Part shown: in pieces, positions 1 through 8,638 of the stretch | How positions within the stretch are numbered: the first letter of the stretch is position 1 | How the letters are laid out: each line of letters starts with the position of its first letter | Assembly (NCBI RefSeq): GCF_003664125.1 | Contig: NZ_RCCP01000003.1 | Location: 1-64,000, forward strand | Direction of reading: 5' to 3' | From: Planococcus citreus | GTDB lineage: Bacteria; Bacillota; Bacilli; Bacillales_A; Planococcaceae | Length of the DNA stretch: 64,000 nt | The notes under the pieces: model-generated | Told to the model about the DNA's origin: nothing | What the model saw: the letters and a program-made list of their open reading frames with translations, nothing else | Database searches by the model: none | Program-made: the position numbers and the translations under genes

Positions 1-84
1 CAAAGACGATGAGGTAGATAGGTTCGGGGTGGAAGCGTGGCGACACGTGCAGCTGACGAATACTAATCGATCGAGGACTTAACC
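1..84 (+). rRNA. 23S rRNA, 3' end (partial)
   Basis: The first bases match the conserved 3' terminus of bacterial 23S rRNA, ending in the typical CTAATCGATCGAGGACTTAA segment. The rest of the gene lies left of the window. The exact mature end is estimated from Bacillus homologues. The 5S gene follows about 60 bases later, as in a normal rrn operon. Confidence 0.9.
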
Positions 85-147
85 AACAAACTGAAAACTG
101 TTTCCCACAATGTCGATTTATCCAGTTTTGAGCGAACAAGCTCAAAA

Positions 148-263
<116 letters not shown>

Positions 264-273
264 CTATAATTTT

Positions 274-346
274 GGTCCCGTGGTGTAGCGGTTAACATGC
301 CTGCCTGTCACGCAGGAGATCGCCGGTTCGATCCCGGTCGGGACCG
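274..346 (+). tRNA. tRNA-Asp (GTC anticodon)
   Basis: A full cloverleaf can be drawn. The acceptor stem GGTCCCG pairs with CGGGACC, with discriminator G. The anticodon stem CCTGC/GCAGG encloses loop CTGTCAC with anticodon GTC at 307-309, and the T loop is TTCGATC. The sequence is almost identical to Bacillus tRNA-Asp. The 3' CCA is not encoded (TCA follows the discriminator), so it must be added after transcription. It is cotranscribed with the rRNA genes. Confidence 0.97.
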
Positions 347-360
347 TCATTCCAAAAAGT

Positions 361-390
361 GAGCACAGCGAACCCGCTGTGCTCTTTTTC
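361..390 (+). terminator. rrn operon terminator
   Basis: GAGCACAGCG and CGCTGTGCTC form a perfect 10-bp stem with a short AACC loop, followed by a run of T. It closes the rrn-tRNA transcription unit. Confidence 0.93.
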
Positions 391-465
391 TATGGAAACA
401 ATATATTTTGATTTGGACGGCTATCTCCGCTAAACTATGAAAAGACTCAAACGAGGTGAAGAGAC

Positions 466-918
466 ATGAGCTTTACAATTACAGTGCAATCGCCGGAACA
501 GACAGAGAAACTTGCCATTCGATTGGCTTTGCTTTTACAGCCTCAAGATCTTCTAACACTGGAAGGTGACCTAGGGGCAGGAAAGACGACTTTTACTAAG
601 GGATTGGCCAAAGGGCTCGGCATCGAACGAACGGTCAATAGCCCGACTTTCACTATCCTTAAGCAATATGAAGGCCGATTAAATCTGAATCATTTTGATG
701 TATACCGCTTGGAAAATAGTGATGAAGATATTGGTTTTGATGAATTGTTTGCAGAAGAAGCTGTGTCAGTAATTGAATGGGCTCAGTTCATCGAGGATTA
801 TTTGCCGGAGGAACGCTTGGACATTGTCATTCGCCGCTTGTCTGAAGAAGGGCGTGAAGTGGAGTTTCAGCCGCATGGTGTCCGTTACGAAAACTTATGC
901 AGGGAGCTAATGCAATGA
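466..918 (+). CDS. tsaE: tRNA t6A37 biosynthesis ATPase TsaE
   Basis: TsaE is the ATPase that works with TsaB and TsaD to transfer threonylcarbamoyl to A37 of ANN-decoding tRNAs in the cytoplasm. The 150-residue protein has the Walker A motif GDLGAGKTT near residues 34-42, the NSPTF segment, and HFDVYRL in the ATP-binding core, all typical of the family. The start follows a GAGGTGAAGAG ribosome-binding site. It is the first gene of the tsaE-tsaB-rimI-tsaD operon and overlaps tsaB by ATGA. This is the same order as ydiB-ydiC-ydiD-gcp in B. subtilis. Confidence 0.95.
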   Translation: MSFTITVQSPEQTEKLAIRLALLLQPQDLLTLEGDLGAGKTTFTKGLAKGLGIERTVNSPTFTILKQYEGRLNLNHFDVYRLENSDEDIGFDELFAEEAVSVIEWAQFIEDYLPEERLDIVIRRLSEEGREVEFQPHGVRYENLCRELMQ

Positions 919-1607
919 TTTTAGGAATCGATACGTCGAATTCGCCGCTAGCTATCGCTTTGGTGAAAGACGATACAGTATTAATAGAAGAAACTCAAAA
1001 TTTAAAGATCAATCATTCCTTAACTGCTATGCCTGCAGTAGAGGATTTGATGAAAAAAGCGAAAATTGCTCCGGGTGATTTAACGCAAATTGTTGTTGCA
1101 GAAGGACCTGGATCCTATACAGGAGTTCGAATTGGCCTGACGATCGCGAAAACTCTCGCGTGGTCGTTGAAAATTCCGTTGACTACTGTATCAAGTTTGA
1201 AGGTTCTCGCAGCGAACGGGCAGGGATTTAATGGTCTGATTTGCCCTGTGATGGATGCAAGACGCGGTACCGCTTTTACTGCACTTTATGATGGGCGTCA
1301 GCTGTCAACGGTCCTTTCAGATCGCCATAGTGACTTCAAGACGTTTTTGGAACAAGTCCGTGCACATGGACAATCTGTTTTGTTTACAGGGACTGACCTT
1401 GAAATTCATCGTTCAATAATTGAGGAAATGCTTGGGGACTTGGCCTATTTTGCACCGTACCAAAATAGACTGCCAAGAGCATCGAATTTGATTGCATTGG
1501 CAGCGGCTGAAGAAGCGAAAGAAGTACACCACACGGTTCCTGAATATCGCCGGATTACAGAAGCGGAAGCGAATCTTGCAAAAACGGATGAAGGAAAAGG
1601 CCAATGA
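915..1607 (+). CDS. tsaB: t6A biosynthesis scaffold TsaB
   Basis: TsaB is an inactive ASKHA-fold paralogue of TsaD and its dimerisation partner in t6A synthesis. The N-terminus MILGIDTSNSPLAIAL and the central EGPGSYTGVRIGLTIAK segment are family signatures. The upstream ATG at 897 is in frame, but the start at 915 is chosen: AGGGAG at 901-906 is correctly spaced to it, homologues begin there, and it gives an ATGA overlap with tsaE. The product is 230 residues. It overlaps rimI by ATGA, so translational coupling is likely. Confidence 0.94.
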   Translation: MILGIDTSNSPLAIALVKDDTVLIEETQNLKINHSLTAMPAVEDLMKKAKIAPGDLTQIVVAEGPGSYTGVRIGLTIAKTLAWSLKIPLTTVSSLKVLAANGQGFNGLICPVMDARRGTAFTALYDGRQLSTVLSDRHSDFKTFLEQVRAHGQSVLFTGTDLEIHRSIIEEMLGDLAYFAPYQNRLPRASNLIALAAAEEAKEVHHTVPEYRRITEAEANLAKTDEGKGQ

Positions 1608-2059
1608 GCGAATCAGTGAAATTTCGGAAAATGACTATTCATGATGTAAATGAAGTGTACGAGATTGAAAAGCAATCGTTTACGCTAGCCTGGACAAAAG
1701 AGGCATTTGAGCAAGAGATGCTGAAAAACGAATTTGCTTATTATGTGTTGGCTGAAACGCAAGAAGGAGTCGTTGGTTACTGTGGCATGTGGCTTGTCAT
1801 GGACGAAGCACATATTACGAATATCGCCATCTCCCCCAAAGAACGGGGCAAGAAGTTTGGGGAAGCATTAATGAAAGAGGCAATAGAAACTGCAAAAGCG
1901 CAAGGGGCGAAATTGATGACATTGGAAGCACGTGTCAGCAATATAGCTGCGCTTAATTTATATAAGAAACTAGGATTCAAAAATGGTGGCATCCGAAAAG
2001 GTTATTATACGGATAATCAGGAAGATGCCATAGTTATGTGGGTGAATTTCGATGAATAA
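1604..2059 (+). CDS. rimI: ribosomal protein S18-alanine N-acetyltransferase RimI
   Basis: This 151-residue GNAT acetyltransferase is expected to acetylate the N-terminal alanine of ribosomal protein S18. The acetyl-CoA loop is visible as [13 protein letters not shown] (near residues 83-95), after [10 protein letters not shown]-terminal [20 protein letters not shown] segment is typical of RimI. It sits between tsaB and tsaD with overlaps on both sides, the conserved Bacillota arrangement. Some RimI homologues acetylate other N-termini, so substrate is by family. Confidence 0.92.
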   Translation: MSESVKFRKMTIHDVNEVYEIEKQSFTLAWTKEAFEQEMLKNEFAYYVLAETQEGVVGYCGMWLVMDEAHITNIAISPKERGKKFGEALMKEAIETAKAQGAKLMTLEARVSNIAALNLYKKLGFKNGGIRKGYYTDNQEDAIVMWVNFDE

Positions 2060-3071
2060 AGACATTTATGTATTGGGAATAGAAACGAGTTGCGACGAAA
2101 CAGCGGCTTCAGTCGTAAAAAACGGGACAGAAATCATCTCCAATGTGGTGGCATCGCAAATTGAGAGCCATAAGCGCTTCGGTGGCGTTGTGCCGGAAAT
2201 TGCATCGAGACATCATGTCGAGCAAATCACGATTGTAATTGAAGAAGCCTTGCAGCAGGCGGAGTTAACACCATCCGAGTTGTCTGCAGTGGCGGTTACA
2301 GAAGGACCGGGCTTAGTCGGAGCCTTGCTAGTTGGTGTTAATGCAGCAAAAGCGTTTGCGTTTGCGCATAGCTTGCCGCTAGTTGGTGTTCATCATATCG
2401 CAGGCCATATATATGCGAATCGATTAGAGCAGGAAATGGAATTCCCGCTTTTGTCGTTGGTCATTTCCGGAGGGCATACTGAGTTGATCCTCATGAAAGA
2501 ACATGGTGATTTTACAGTCATCGGAGAAACTAGGGATGATGCTGCAGGAGAAGCCTACGACAAAGTGGCGCGGACATTGAACTTGCCATATCCTGGCGGG
2601 CCGCATATCGACCGATTGGCGCATCAAAGTGTGGAAGCGGTCGAGTTTCCGCGGGTTTGGCTGGAAGAAGGATCCTATGACTTCAGCTTCAGCGGATTGA
2701 AATCATCTGTGTTGAATTATATGCACAATATGAAGCAGCGCGGGGAAACGCCTGTACCGGAAGCTGTTGCCGCAGGATTCCAAAACAGCGTCGTGGAAGT
2801 TGTAACGTCCAAAACTTTGCGTGCAGCAAGGGAATTTGGCGTTCAACAAGTGATTGCAGCCGGTGGTGTAGCAGCCAATAAAGGCTTACGCCAATCGCTG
2901 ACTGAGACTTTTGAAAAAGAGAATATCCCCTTCTTTATTCCGCCGCTGCCGCTTTGTACAGATAATGCAGCTATGATTGCAGCGGCTGGAACGGTTATGT
3001 ACGAAAAAGGATTAACAGGAGATATGGCTATGAATGGGCGCCCGGGCATGCCCTTGAGTTCATGGATTTAA
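2052..3071 (+). CDS. tsaD: tRNA N6-threonylcarbamoyladenosine transferase TsaD
   Basis: TsaD is the catalytic subunit that puts threonylcarbamoyl on A37 of tRNA. The 339-residue ASKHA protein shows [14 protein letters not shown] at the N-terminus, the metal-binding HHIAGH motif (HxxxH), [21 protein letters not shown], and [10 protein letters not shown], all diagnostic. A C-terminal DNAAMIA motif completes the nucleotide site. It overlaps rimI by eight bases and is last in the operon, followed by a strong terminator. Confidence 0.97.
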   Translation: MNKDIYVLGIETSCDETAASVVKNGTEIISNVVASQIESHKRFGGVVPEIASRHHVEQITIVIEEALQQAELTPSELSAVAVTEGPGLVGALLVGVNAAKAFAFAHSLPLVGVHHIAGHIYANRLEQEMEFPLLSLVISGGHTELILMKEHGDFTVIGETRDDAAGEAYDKVARTLNLPYPGGPHIDRLAHQSVEAVEFPRVWLEEGSYDFSFSGLKSSVLNYMHNMKQRGETPVPEAVAAGFQNSVVEVVTSKTLRAAREFGVQQVIAAGGVAANKGLRQSLTETFEKENIPFFIPPLPLCTDNAAMIAAAGTVMYEKGLTGDMAMNGRPGMPLSSWI

Positions 3072-3075
3072 CTGA

Positions 3076-3122
3076 AAGCATTACCGCAATTTAGTGAGAA
3101 TTGCGGTAATGCTTCTTTTTTT
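3076..3122 (+). terminator. tsa operon terminator
   Basis: AAGCATTACCGCAATT and AATTGCGGTAATGCTT form a long perfect stem around a TAGTGAG loop, followed by a T run. Confidence 0.94.
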
Positions 3123-3188
3123 ATGAATAATATCCAAATCTTACAAGGACATAGAAATGTATTTTCTGTCAATAGAGAACATTTGTAC

Positions 3189-3306
3189 TTATGCACAATT
3201 TGTGAATAAGCTGTTAACAACCTATCGATAAATAGTGGATTTCCTATATATTGTGGAGTTGAAGGTGGAAAACTATGTGGATAAAAGAAAAGGGTCCTGT
3301 GGATAA
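3189..3306. promoter_or_regulatory. cluster of four DnaA boxes
   Basis: Four exact matches to the DnaA box TTATNCACA lie in 118 bp: TTATGCACA at 3189-3197 (+), and TGTGAATAA at 3201-3209, TGTGGATAA at 3276-3284 and TGTGGATAA at 3298-3306 (all minus-strand boxes). The last two are 22 bp apart, two helical turns. The stretch 3123-3410 holds no gene and lies between convergent tsaD and the ABC-F gene. From memory, B. subtilis has a DnaA-bound box cluster in the matching gcp-ydiF gap. It is probably a titration site rather than an origin. Confidence 0.75.
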
Positions 3307-3410
3307 TGTTTGTAACTCTGTTGATAGTTGATTTTACAACTCTTCTATTGTGTACAAATCTGTGGAAATATTTATTTTGGTAAATGGTATTGACCTATAT
3401 GTAGGGAAAA

Positions 3411-3436
3411 GAAAAACCGCATACCCAGTATGCGGT
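3411..3436 (-). terminator. ABC-F gene terminator
   Basis: Read on the minus strand, CCGCATACTGGGTATGCGG is a hairpin followed by TTTTTC, directly after the stop codon of the ABC-F gene. Confidence 0.85.
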
Positions 3437-5379
3437 CAGGAATTTATTTCTTCAAGTTGTTCTTGCAGTTCGAGCCATTCGGCCATGGTTTCTTCATGTG
3501 AGTGCTTCAGCTCTTCGAGACGTGATTGCAACGGCATGACGCGTTCATGGTCCTGGAAAATATCCGGTTCGCATAATTGCTCTTCAATCGCTGCGATTTC
3601 TTCATCGAGTGATTCCATCGCCTGTTCGATTTCGGTGTTTTTCCTTACTAACTGGCGTTCGAGCTTTTTGGCTTCTTTGTCGATTTGTGAAGTGGAGGCA
3701 GACGTTTGGATTTCCGGCTGTTTCGCTTTTGCTTCGAGTGCATCAAGTGCCGCGAGTTCTTCAGTTTCGAGTTTTTTCTCTACAAAGTAATCGTAATCGC
3801 CCAAATACTCGGTTGTGCCGTCTCGGGACAGTTCTACCACTTTTGTGGCGATTCGATTCATGAAATAGCGGTCGTGGGAAACGAATAATAATGTGCCTGG
3901 ATAGTCGATCAAGGCGTTTTCCAACACTTCTTTGCTGTCGAGGTCCAAATGGTTGGTCGGCTCATCAAGCAGCAGGACATTGGCTTTTTGCATCATGAGC
4001 TTAGCAAGTGCCACACGCGCTTTTTCGCCGCCCGATAAAGTCGATACCGGCTTCAGGACATCGTCTCCAGTGAATAAGAAACGTCCGAGGATGCCCCGGA
4101 TGTCTTTTTCATTTACATGCGGGTAGTCGTCCCATAATTCGTTGAGGACGAGCTTGTTGCCTTTTAAGTTCGCTTGTTCCTGGTCGTAATAGCCGAATTG
4201 GATGCCGGTGCCGTAATGGATGTCACCTGCAAGTGCAGGTAATTCTTTCATGATGGTCTTGAGCAGCGTCGATTTGCCGACACCGTTCGGGCCGACAAGT
4301 GCGAGGCTGTCGGTGCGGTAAAGTTTCAGCGAGATGTTGTTCGACACCGGCTGGTCGCCATAGCCGACAGACAAGGCTTGGACGTTCAAGACATCGTTGC
4401 CGCTTTGTTTTTGGATGTCGAAGCCGAAGCGTGCTGATTTTTCGTCGCCTTCCGGAGCTTCCATCCAGTCGGTTTTCTCGAGGACACGGCGTCTGCTTTG
4501 CGCCATTTTCGTCGTCGAAGCACGGACCAGGTTGCGGGCGACATAGTCTTCCAGCTTGGCTTTCTCGCTTTGCTCTTTCTCGTAATGTTTGCGGTCGAGT
4601 TCGTATTGTTTCGCTTTTTCGCTCAAATAACGGCTGTAGTTGCCGGTGTATTTACGGACCTTCTTGCGTGACACTTCGTAAACGAGCGTGACGACTTGGT
4701 CGAGAAAATAACGGTCATGCGAGACGATGAGCAAAGCGCCCGGGTAATTCTTCAAATAATTTTCGAGCCAGCTCAAGGTTTCGATGTCCAAGTGGTTGGT
4801 CGGCTCATCGAGAATCAACAGCTGAGGTTTGGCAAGAAGAAGCTTCGCAAGCATGAGGCGGGTTTTCTGGCCGCCTGACAGGGAAGTGATTTTCTTTTCA
4901 TAGTCTTCAGCGTAGAACTTCATACCGTGCAAGACCGCGCGCGTATCGGCTTCGAACTGATACCCGCCGGCATCTTTGAAATGAGTCTGGAGGAGGTCAT
5001 ATTCTTGCATGACCTTGGCGTTGCGTTCTGCATCGTTGTAGATATCTGGATCGGCCATCGCCGCTTCAAGTTGGCGCAGCTTCGCTTCCTGGTCCCGGAA
5101 ATGGGCGAAGATCTTCATCATTTCCTGCCATACAGTGGCGTCTGAATTCAAGTCGGTTTGTTGTTCCAAATAGCCGATCGTCAAATCTTTCGGCATAATC
5201 AAATCGCCGCTGTCGTAAGACATTTCACCGGCGATGATTTTCAATAATGTGGATTTTCCGGCACCGTTTCGGCCGACGAGTGCGACCCGGTCACGGTGCT
5301 GGACTTCAAGTTTGGCGCCTGAGATGATTTCCTCGGCACCGAATGATTTATGGATTTGATTGACTTGCAATACGATCAT
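3436..5379 (-). CDS. ABC-F family ATPase (YdiF-like)
   Basis: This 647-residue protein has two ABC domains and no membrane segments, the hallmark of ABC-F translation factors that bind the ribosomal E site. Domain 1 has Walker A GRNGAGKST (near residue 37), signature LSGGQKTRL and Walker B LLILDEPTNHLD. Domain 2 has GPNGVGKST, LSGGEKARVALA and LLLDEPTNHLD. A charged linker separates them, and residues from about 550 form a coiled coil. B. subtilis carries ydiF at the same place next to gcp. It is not obviously an antibiotic-resistance ABC-F; a general ribosome role is more likely. Confidence 0.93.
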   Translation of the reverse strand: MIVLQVNQIHKSFGAEEIISGAKLEVQHRDRVALVGRNGAGKSTLLKIIAGEMSYDSGDLIMPKDLTIGYLEQQTDLNSDATVWQEMMKIFAHFRDQEAKLRQLEAAMADPDIYNDAERNAKVMQEYDLLQTHFKDAGGYQFEADTRAVLHGMKFYAEDYEKKITSLSGGQKTRLMLAKLLLAKPQLLILDEPTNHLDIETLSWLENYLKNYPGALLIVSHDRYFLDQVVTLVYEVSRKKVRKYTGNYSRYLSEKAKQYELDRKHYEKEQSEKAKLEDYVARNLVRASTTKMAQSRRRVLEKTDWMEAPEGDEKSARFGFDIQKQSGNDVLNVQALSVGYGDQPVSNNISLKLYRTDSLALVGPNGVGKSTLLKTIMKELPALAGDIHYGTGIQFGYYDQEQANLKGNKLVLNELWDDYPHVNEKDIRGILGRFLFTGDDVLKPVSTLSGGEKARVALAKLMMQKANVLLLDEPTNHLDLDSKEVLENALIDYPGTLLFVSHDRYFMNRIATKVVELSRDGTTEYLGDYDYFVEKKLETEELAALDALEAKAKQPEIQTSASTSQIDKEAKKLERQLVRKNTEIEQAMESLDEEIAAIEEQLCEPDIFQDHERVMPLQSRLEELKHSHEETMAEWLELQEQLEEINS

Positions 5380-5443
5380 TTAGGGTCACCTCTATTCTTC
5401 TTAAGTGTAGCTGATGGACGGGCGCTTCGCAATTACGCAAGCC

Positions 5444-5472
5444 TTTACATATCAAGGCCTGTCATGTAAGAT
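5444..5472 (+). promoter_or_regulatory. putative sigma-A promoter of rex
   Basis: TTTACA (5444-5449) and TAAGAT (5467-5472) are separated by 17 bases, about 40 bases upstream of the rex start codon. Confidence 0.6.
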
Positions 5473-5510
5473 TGATACGATTTGACAACAGTTCAGAAGG
5501 AAGCGATCCC

Positions 5511-6143
5511 ATGCTTGACGAATCCCATAAAATCCCGCAAGCGACAACGAAGCGGCTGCCCTTGTATTACCGGTTTCTCCAGAATTTTGCCAATGCTGGA
5601 CAAAAGCGCATTTCTTCGCAGGAGTTGAGCGAAGCGATGAAAATTGATTCGGCGACCATCCGCCGCGATTTTTCCCATCTTGGCGCACTTGGCAAAAAAG
5701 GCTATGGCTATGATGTGCAGGAGCTTTTGGCTTTTTTCCGCAAGACGCTAGACCAGGACGAAGCGACGAATGTCGCCTTGATCGGTGTCGGCAGCCTCGG
5801 CAGCGCATTTTTAAAATACAATTTCCACCGCAATCACAACACGAAAATCATCCTCGCCTTTGATACGAACAGCCCCCATGAAGGGAAGCAGATCAGCGGC
5901 ATCGATACGTACCATCCGGATTTGATTGAAGAGAAGATTAAGCAGTACGGCGTCGAAGTAGTCATTTTGACGGTGCCATCGCGGTCGGCACAGGAAGTCA
6001 CCGACCGGCTCGCGCAGACAGACATTAAAGGCATACTCAATTTCACGCCGGTACGCATTTCTGTGCCTGAACATATCCGTGTCCAGACGATTGATTTATC
6101 GGTCGAACTGCAGACTTTGATCTATCAGATCAAGCATGATTAA
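5511..6143 (+). CDS. rex: redox-sensing transcriptional repressor Rex
   Basis: Rex senses the NADH/NAD+ ratio and represses fermentation and respiration genes. The 210-residue protein has an N-terminal winged helix ([21 protein letters not shown], the recognition region) and a Rossmann fold with [13 protein letters not shown] binding NADH. A domain-swapping C-terminal helix is present. An upstream in-frame start exists, but ATG at 5511, preceded by AGAAGGA, matches homologues. It lies ahead of tatA-tatC as in B. subtilis (ydiH-ydiI-ydiJ), though I see no clear Rex operator next to tatA. Confidence 0.95.
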   Translation: MLDESHKIPQATTKRLPLYYRFLQNFANAGQKRISSQELSEAMKIDSATIRRDFSHLGALGKKGYGYDVQELLAFFRKTLDQDEATNVALIGVGSLGSAFLKYNFHRNHNTKIILAFDTNSPHEGKQISGIDTYHPDLIEEKIKQYGVEVVILTVPSRSAQEVTDRLAQTDIKGILNFTPVRISVPEHIRVQTIDLSVELQTLIYQIKHD

Positions 6144-6233
6144 CATAAAACCTTCACATTTGAACGGCCATTGCAAATAGCCAAAAGGCCGTGTTTCATG
6201 TACACTAGAAGCATACTACAGGAGGTGTCTGAT

Positions 6234-6446
6234 ATGGCTCCAGGTCCACTAAGTTTAATCATCATCGGGATTGTTGCCTTGCTGATTTTCGGCCCGAAAA
6301 AATTGCCGGAACTAGGTAAAGCATTCGGTTCTTCCTTGCGCGAATTCAAAAACGCGACAAAAGGATTGGCTGATGACGATGAAGATGACAAGAAAGTCGA
6401 AACAGCGAAGAAAAACGATCTAGACAAGAAAGACGAGCACAAGTAA
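6234..6446 (+). CDS. tatA: twin-arginine translocase subunit TatA
   Basis: TatA forms the pore of the Tat system, which exports folded proteins. The 70-residue protein has one N-terminal membrane helix ([14 protein letters not shown]), the conserved hinge [14 protein letters not shown], an amphipathic helix and a charged tail rich in Asp and Lys. The ATG at 6234 follows CAGGAGGTG. With TatC it makes the two-component minimal translocase of Bacillota, where TatA also does the TatB job. Corresponds to TatAy of B. subtilis. Confidence 0.94.
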   Translation: MAPGPLSLIIIGIVALLIFGPKKLPELGKAFGSSLREFKNATKGLADDDEDDKKVETAKKNDLDKKDEHK

Positions 6447-6466
6447 CACGATAGGATGTTTGTCCG

Positions 6467-7240
6467 ATGAACCAACAAAATGAAATGACGGTAGTTGAAC
6501 ATATAGGTGAACTCAGAAAACGGCTGACCTTGATAGTCGTTTTCTTTCTGTTCGCGCTCATTGCGGGATTCTTCCTCGCCGAGCCGCTGATCCGCTATTT
6601 GCAGTTCAGTGAAGAGGCGCGGAATCTGACGCTGAACGCGTTCAAGATTACCGATCCGATTAAGATATATATGCAAGTCATGATGATTTTGGCATTGATC
6701 ATCACGTCGCCATTGATCATGTACCAATTTTGGGCATTCATCAGTCCCGGACTCTCTGACAGGGAGCGAAAAGTGACGCTTGGGTATATCCCATTTTCCT
6801 TGTCCTTGTTTATCGGCGGGATTGCGTTTTCCTATTTGGTGCTGTTCCCGTACGTCATCGGGTTCATGCTCAATATTTCGGAGAACCTGGATATCCAGGA
6901 GACGATTGGGATCAATGAGTATTTCCAGTTTTTGTTCCAAATTACTTTGCCGTTCGGCTTTATCTTCCAGCTGCCGGTGTTGATGCTGTTTTTGACGCGT
7001 CTCGGCATTTTGACGCCGATGATGATGACGAAGTACCGGAAGTATGCGTACTTGGCGCTGGTGACAATCGCCGCGTTCATTACGCCGCCGGATATTGTCT
7101 CGCATATGCTAGTTACTTTGCCGCTGATTTTGCTCTATGAATTCAGTGTGATCATTGCGCGCATCGGATATCGTAAGTTCCTGCGGGCAGAACAGCAGCA
7201 GGCAATTGAAGAACAGACAGGAGACCTTCCGCCGAAATGA
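6467..7240 (+). CDS. tatC: Sec-independent translocase subunit TatC
   Basis: TatC binds twin-arginine signal peptides and recruits TatA. The 257-residue protein has about six membrane helices and begins with the conserved VVEHIGELRKRL. The first periplasmic loop ends at PLIMYQFWAFISPGL, and FQLPVLMLFL and the TPPDIVSH stretch are also family-typical. The gene is 20 bases after tatA and clearly in the same operon. The stop codon lies in the loop of the terminator hairpin. Confidence 0.96.
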   Translation: MNQQNEMTVVEHIGELRKRLTLIVVFFLFALIAGFFLAEPLIRYLQFSEEARNLTLNAFKITDPIKIYMQVMMILALIITSPLIMYQFWAFISPGLSDRERKVTLGYIPFSLSLFIGGIAFSYLVLFPYVIGFMLNISENLDIQETIGINEYFQFLFQITLPFGFIFQLPVLMLFLTRLGILTPMMMTKYRKYAYLALVTIAAFITPPDIVSHMLVTLPLILLYEFSVIIARIGYRKFLRAEQQQAIEEQTGDLPPK

Positions 7241-7257
7241 TGGCGGGAGGTTTTTTG
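7224..7257 (+). terminator. tatC terminator
   Basis: ACCTTCCGCC and GGCGGGAGGT pair (one wobble) around a loop that contains the tatC stop codon, followed by six T. Confidence 0.85.
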
Positions 7258-7289
7258 TTTGGAAAGAAAATGGGGTGGGGACAGGAGAT

Positions 7290-7540
7290 TGCGCTCCTGG
7301 CGAATGCTTGGGGCCCGCAGGATGCGGGTCATGCAGTTGAAGCGACAGGACGTCGCGTTTTCAACTGCCCGGGGATAGGGCGGGTGTTGAGCCGATGTGA
7401 CAAAGAAGCCCCTGCGACATACCTACAAGCAGATATGTCGCAAATGAATAAGCTCAGCTTCTCTTCACTTATTCATTCGCTATGTCCCACAGGGGTCAGC
7501 CCCTTTCGCTCCGTCGCTAATTTTAGAGTGGAACGGACAT
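7290..7540 (+). repeat. dispersed intergenic repeat, family A, copy 1
   Basis: This gene-free stretch shares a conserved block (7306-7393) with 36965-37052, about 85% identical by eye, beginning GCTTG and including GCGACAGGACGTCGCG and GGGCGGGTGTTGAGCC. It also shares a tail block (7485-7534). Between the blocks is a hairpin-rich insert: GCGACATA/TATGTCGC (7414-7421 with 7434-7441), and AATGAATAAG/CTTATTCATT (7443-7452 with 7468-7477). An outer CCCCTG/CAGGGG pairing spans both. Small reading frames across it look like by-products. No transposase or target duplication is seen. Confidence 0.8.
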
Positions 7541-7632
7541 TTCATCACGCACTCAACACTTTAGTTACCTCCTAGCTAACTGATGCCAACTTCAATACTA
7601 TCGTATCTTCTTATTTTTCTCTTATAGAGATT

Positions 7633-7668
7633 AAAAACCGCCGCTCCAACAAAGGAGTGGCGGTTTTT
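7633..7668 (-). terminator. terminator downstream of the CPBP protease gene
   Basis: AAAAACCGCCGCTCC and GGAGTGGCGGTTTTT form a stem flanked by A and T runs, so it can act in both directions. It directly follows the stop codon of the minus-strand gene. Confidence 0.85.
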
Positions 7669-7671
7669 GGG

Positions 7672-8442
7672 TTATTGCAGATTTTCCATTTGTTTGATGA
7701 AGGTTTCGATTTTGTCCATATTGAGCTGGATGAGCATGACGTAGCCGTTCAGCAGGATGTGCGCAATGATTGGGGTAAGGATGCGCTTGGTCCGCTGATA
7801 GAGGGCTGCCAGGATCAGTCCGGTCGTGAAGTAGAGCAGGAGATGCGTGAACTCGAGATGGACGAGTGCGAAGACGAGCGCCGAGATGGCTGTGGCGATC
7901 CAGAAGTTCATCGTTTGGTTCAAGGAGCCGAAGACGACTCTGCGGAAGACGAGTTCTTCGAGGATCGGGCCGAACAGGACCACCGCGATGATCGCGTACG
8001 GCACGACTTCAGCGATTCGGACGAGCGTCTGGGTATTGGCGGATCCCGGGTCGATGCCGATTGCCATTTCGATCATGGCAGCGATTGATTGGCCGATGAT
8101 CAACAACAGAAAACCGAGGATACCCCAGCCGATTGCAGCGGGGAGGCTCGATTTTTTGCCTTTCCAAATATTGAAGAAGTTGCGGTCGCGCAAGATGAGG
8201 ATCATTGTAACTAAAAAGCCGACGCCCATCGTCAGGAAGATCAGCCATCCGGATGTGGAAGCGCGAGCTGTGGCATCGTCAAGCCCTTGGTCGCGGAAAT
8301 AGCCGAGTGTCGGGCCGATAAAGAGGATCGGCATGAGCTGAACGGCTACGAAGACGAGCAGGACCAGGAGCGGCGTACGCATGTTTTTGCGCTTATACCC
8401 TTTCGCTTTCGAGGGAGAGGCGGTTTTATCGGTTGAGGTCAT
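7672..8442 (-). CDS. CPBP family intramembrane metalloprotease (YdiL-like)
   Basis: A 256-residue polytopic membrane protein of the CAAX/CPBP (Abi) protease family. The three catalytic motifs are visible in the last third: EELVFRRV (EExxxR), FALVHLEF (FxxxH) and HILLNGY (HxxxN). About seven membrane helices are expected. The ATG at 8442 preceded by AAGGA is preferred; a GTG eight codons upstream is possible. B. subtilis has ydiL at this spot between tat and groES, which supports orthology. Natural substrates are unknown. Confidence 0.88.
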   Translation of the reverse strand: MTSTDKTASPSKAKGYKRKNMRTPLLVLLVFVAVQLMPILFIGPTLGYFRDQGLDDATARASTSGWLIFLTMGVGFLVTMILILRDRNFFNIWKGKKSSLPAAIGWGILGFLLLIIGQSIAAMIEMAIGIDPGSANTQTLVRIAEVVPYAIIAVVLFGPILEELVFRRVVFGSLNQTMNFWIATAISALVFALVHLEFTHLLLYFTTGLILAALYQRTKRILTPIIAHILLNGYVMLIQLNMDKIETFIKQMENLQ

Positions 8443-8534
8443 GTAGTTAAATTCCTTTCTTTTCACGTGCTCCTTTTATTGTAGGGCTTAACGGAAAAAG
8501 GCGCAAAGAATTCAAAACGGCCTAGGGTTTCTGC

Positions 8535-8563
8535 TTGCAATTAACTGAAGATTTTATTAAACT
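8535..8563 (+). promoter_or_regulatory. groESL promoter (sigma-A type)
   Basis: TTGCAA (8535-8540) and TAAACT (8558-8563) are separated by 17 bases, just upstream of the CIRCE operator. Confidence 0.7.
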
Positions 8564-8573
8564 TATCTATGGG

Positions 8574-8600
8574 TTAGCACTCAGAGGTTGAGAGTGCTAA
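8574..8600 (+). promoter_or_regulatory. CIRCE element (HrcA operator)
   Basis: A perfect inverted repeat TTAGCACTC - 9 bases - GAGTGCTAA, identical to the CIRCE consensus bound by the heat-shock repressor HrcA. It sits between the promoter and the groES start, so groESL should be HrcA-controlled and heat inducible. Confidence 0.97.
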
Positions 8601-8638
8601 GCGACTAGTAGTTACTTAATTTGAGGAGGGTGTTTCAA

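Noticed and set aside
3189..3306. Chromosomal replication origin
   Set aside because: DnaA boxes are present, but dnaA, dnaN and an AT-rich unwinding region are absent.
6146..6233. Rex operator upstream of tatA
   Set aside because: The region lacks a TTGTGAA-N4-TTCACAA-like palindrome; only a single TTCACA half is present.
6140..7105. 321-residue minus-strand frame across tatA-tatC
   Set aside because: It is antisense to two well-defined Tat genes, has no ribosome-binding site and no recognisable domain.
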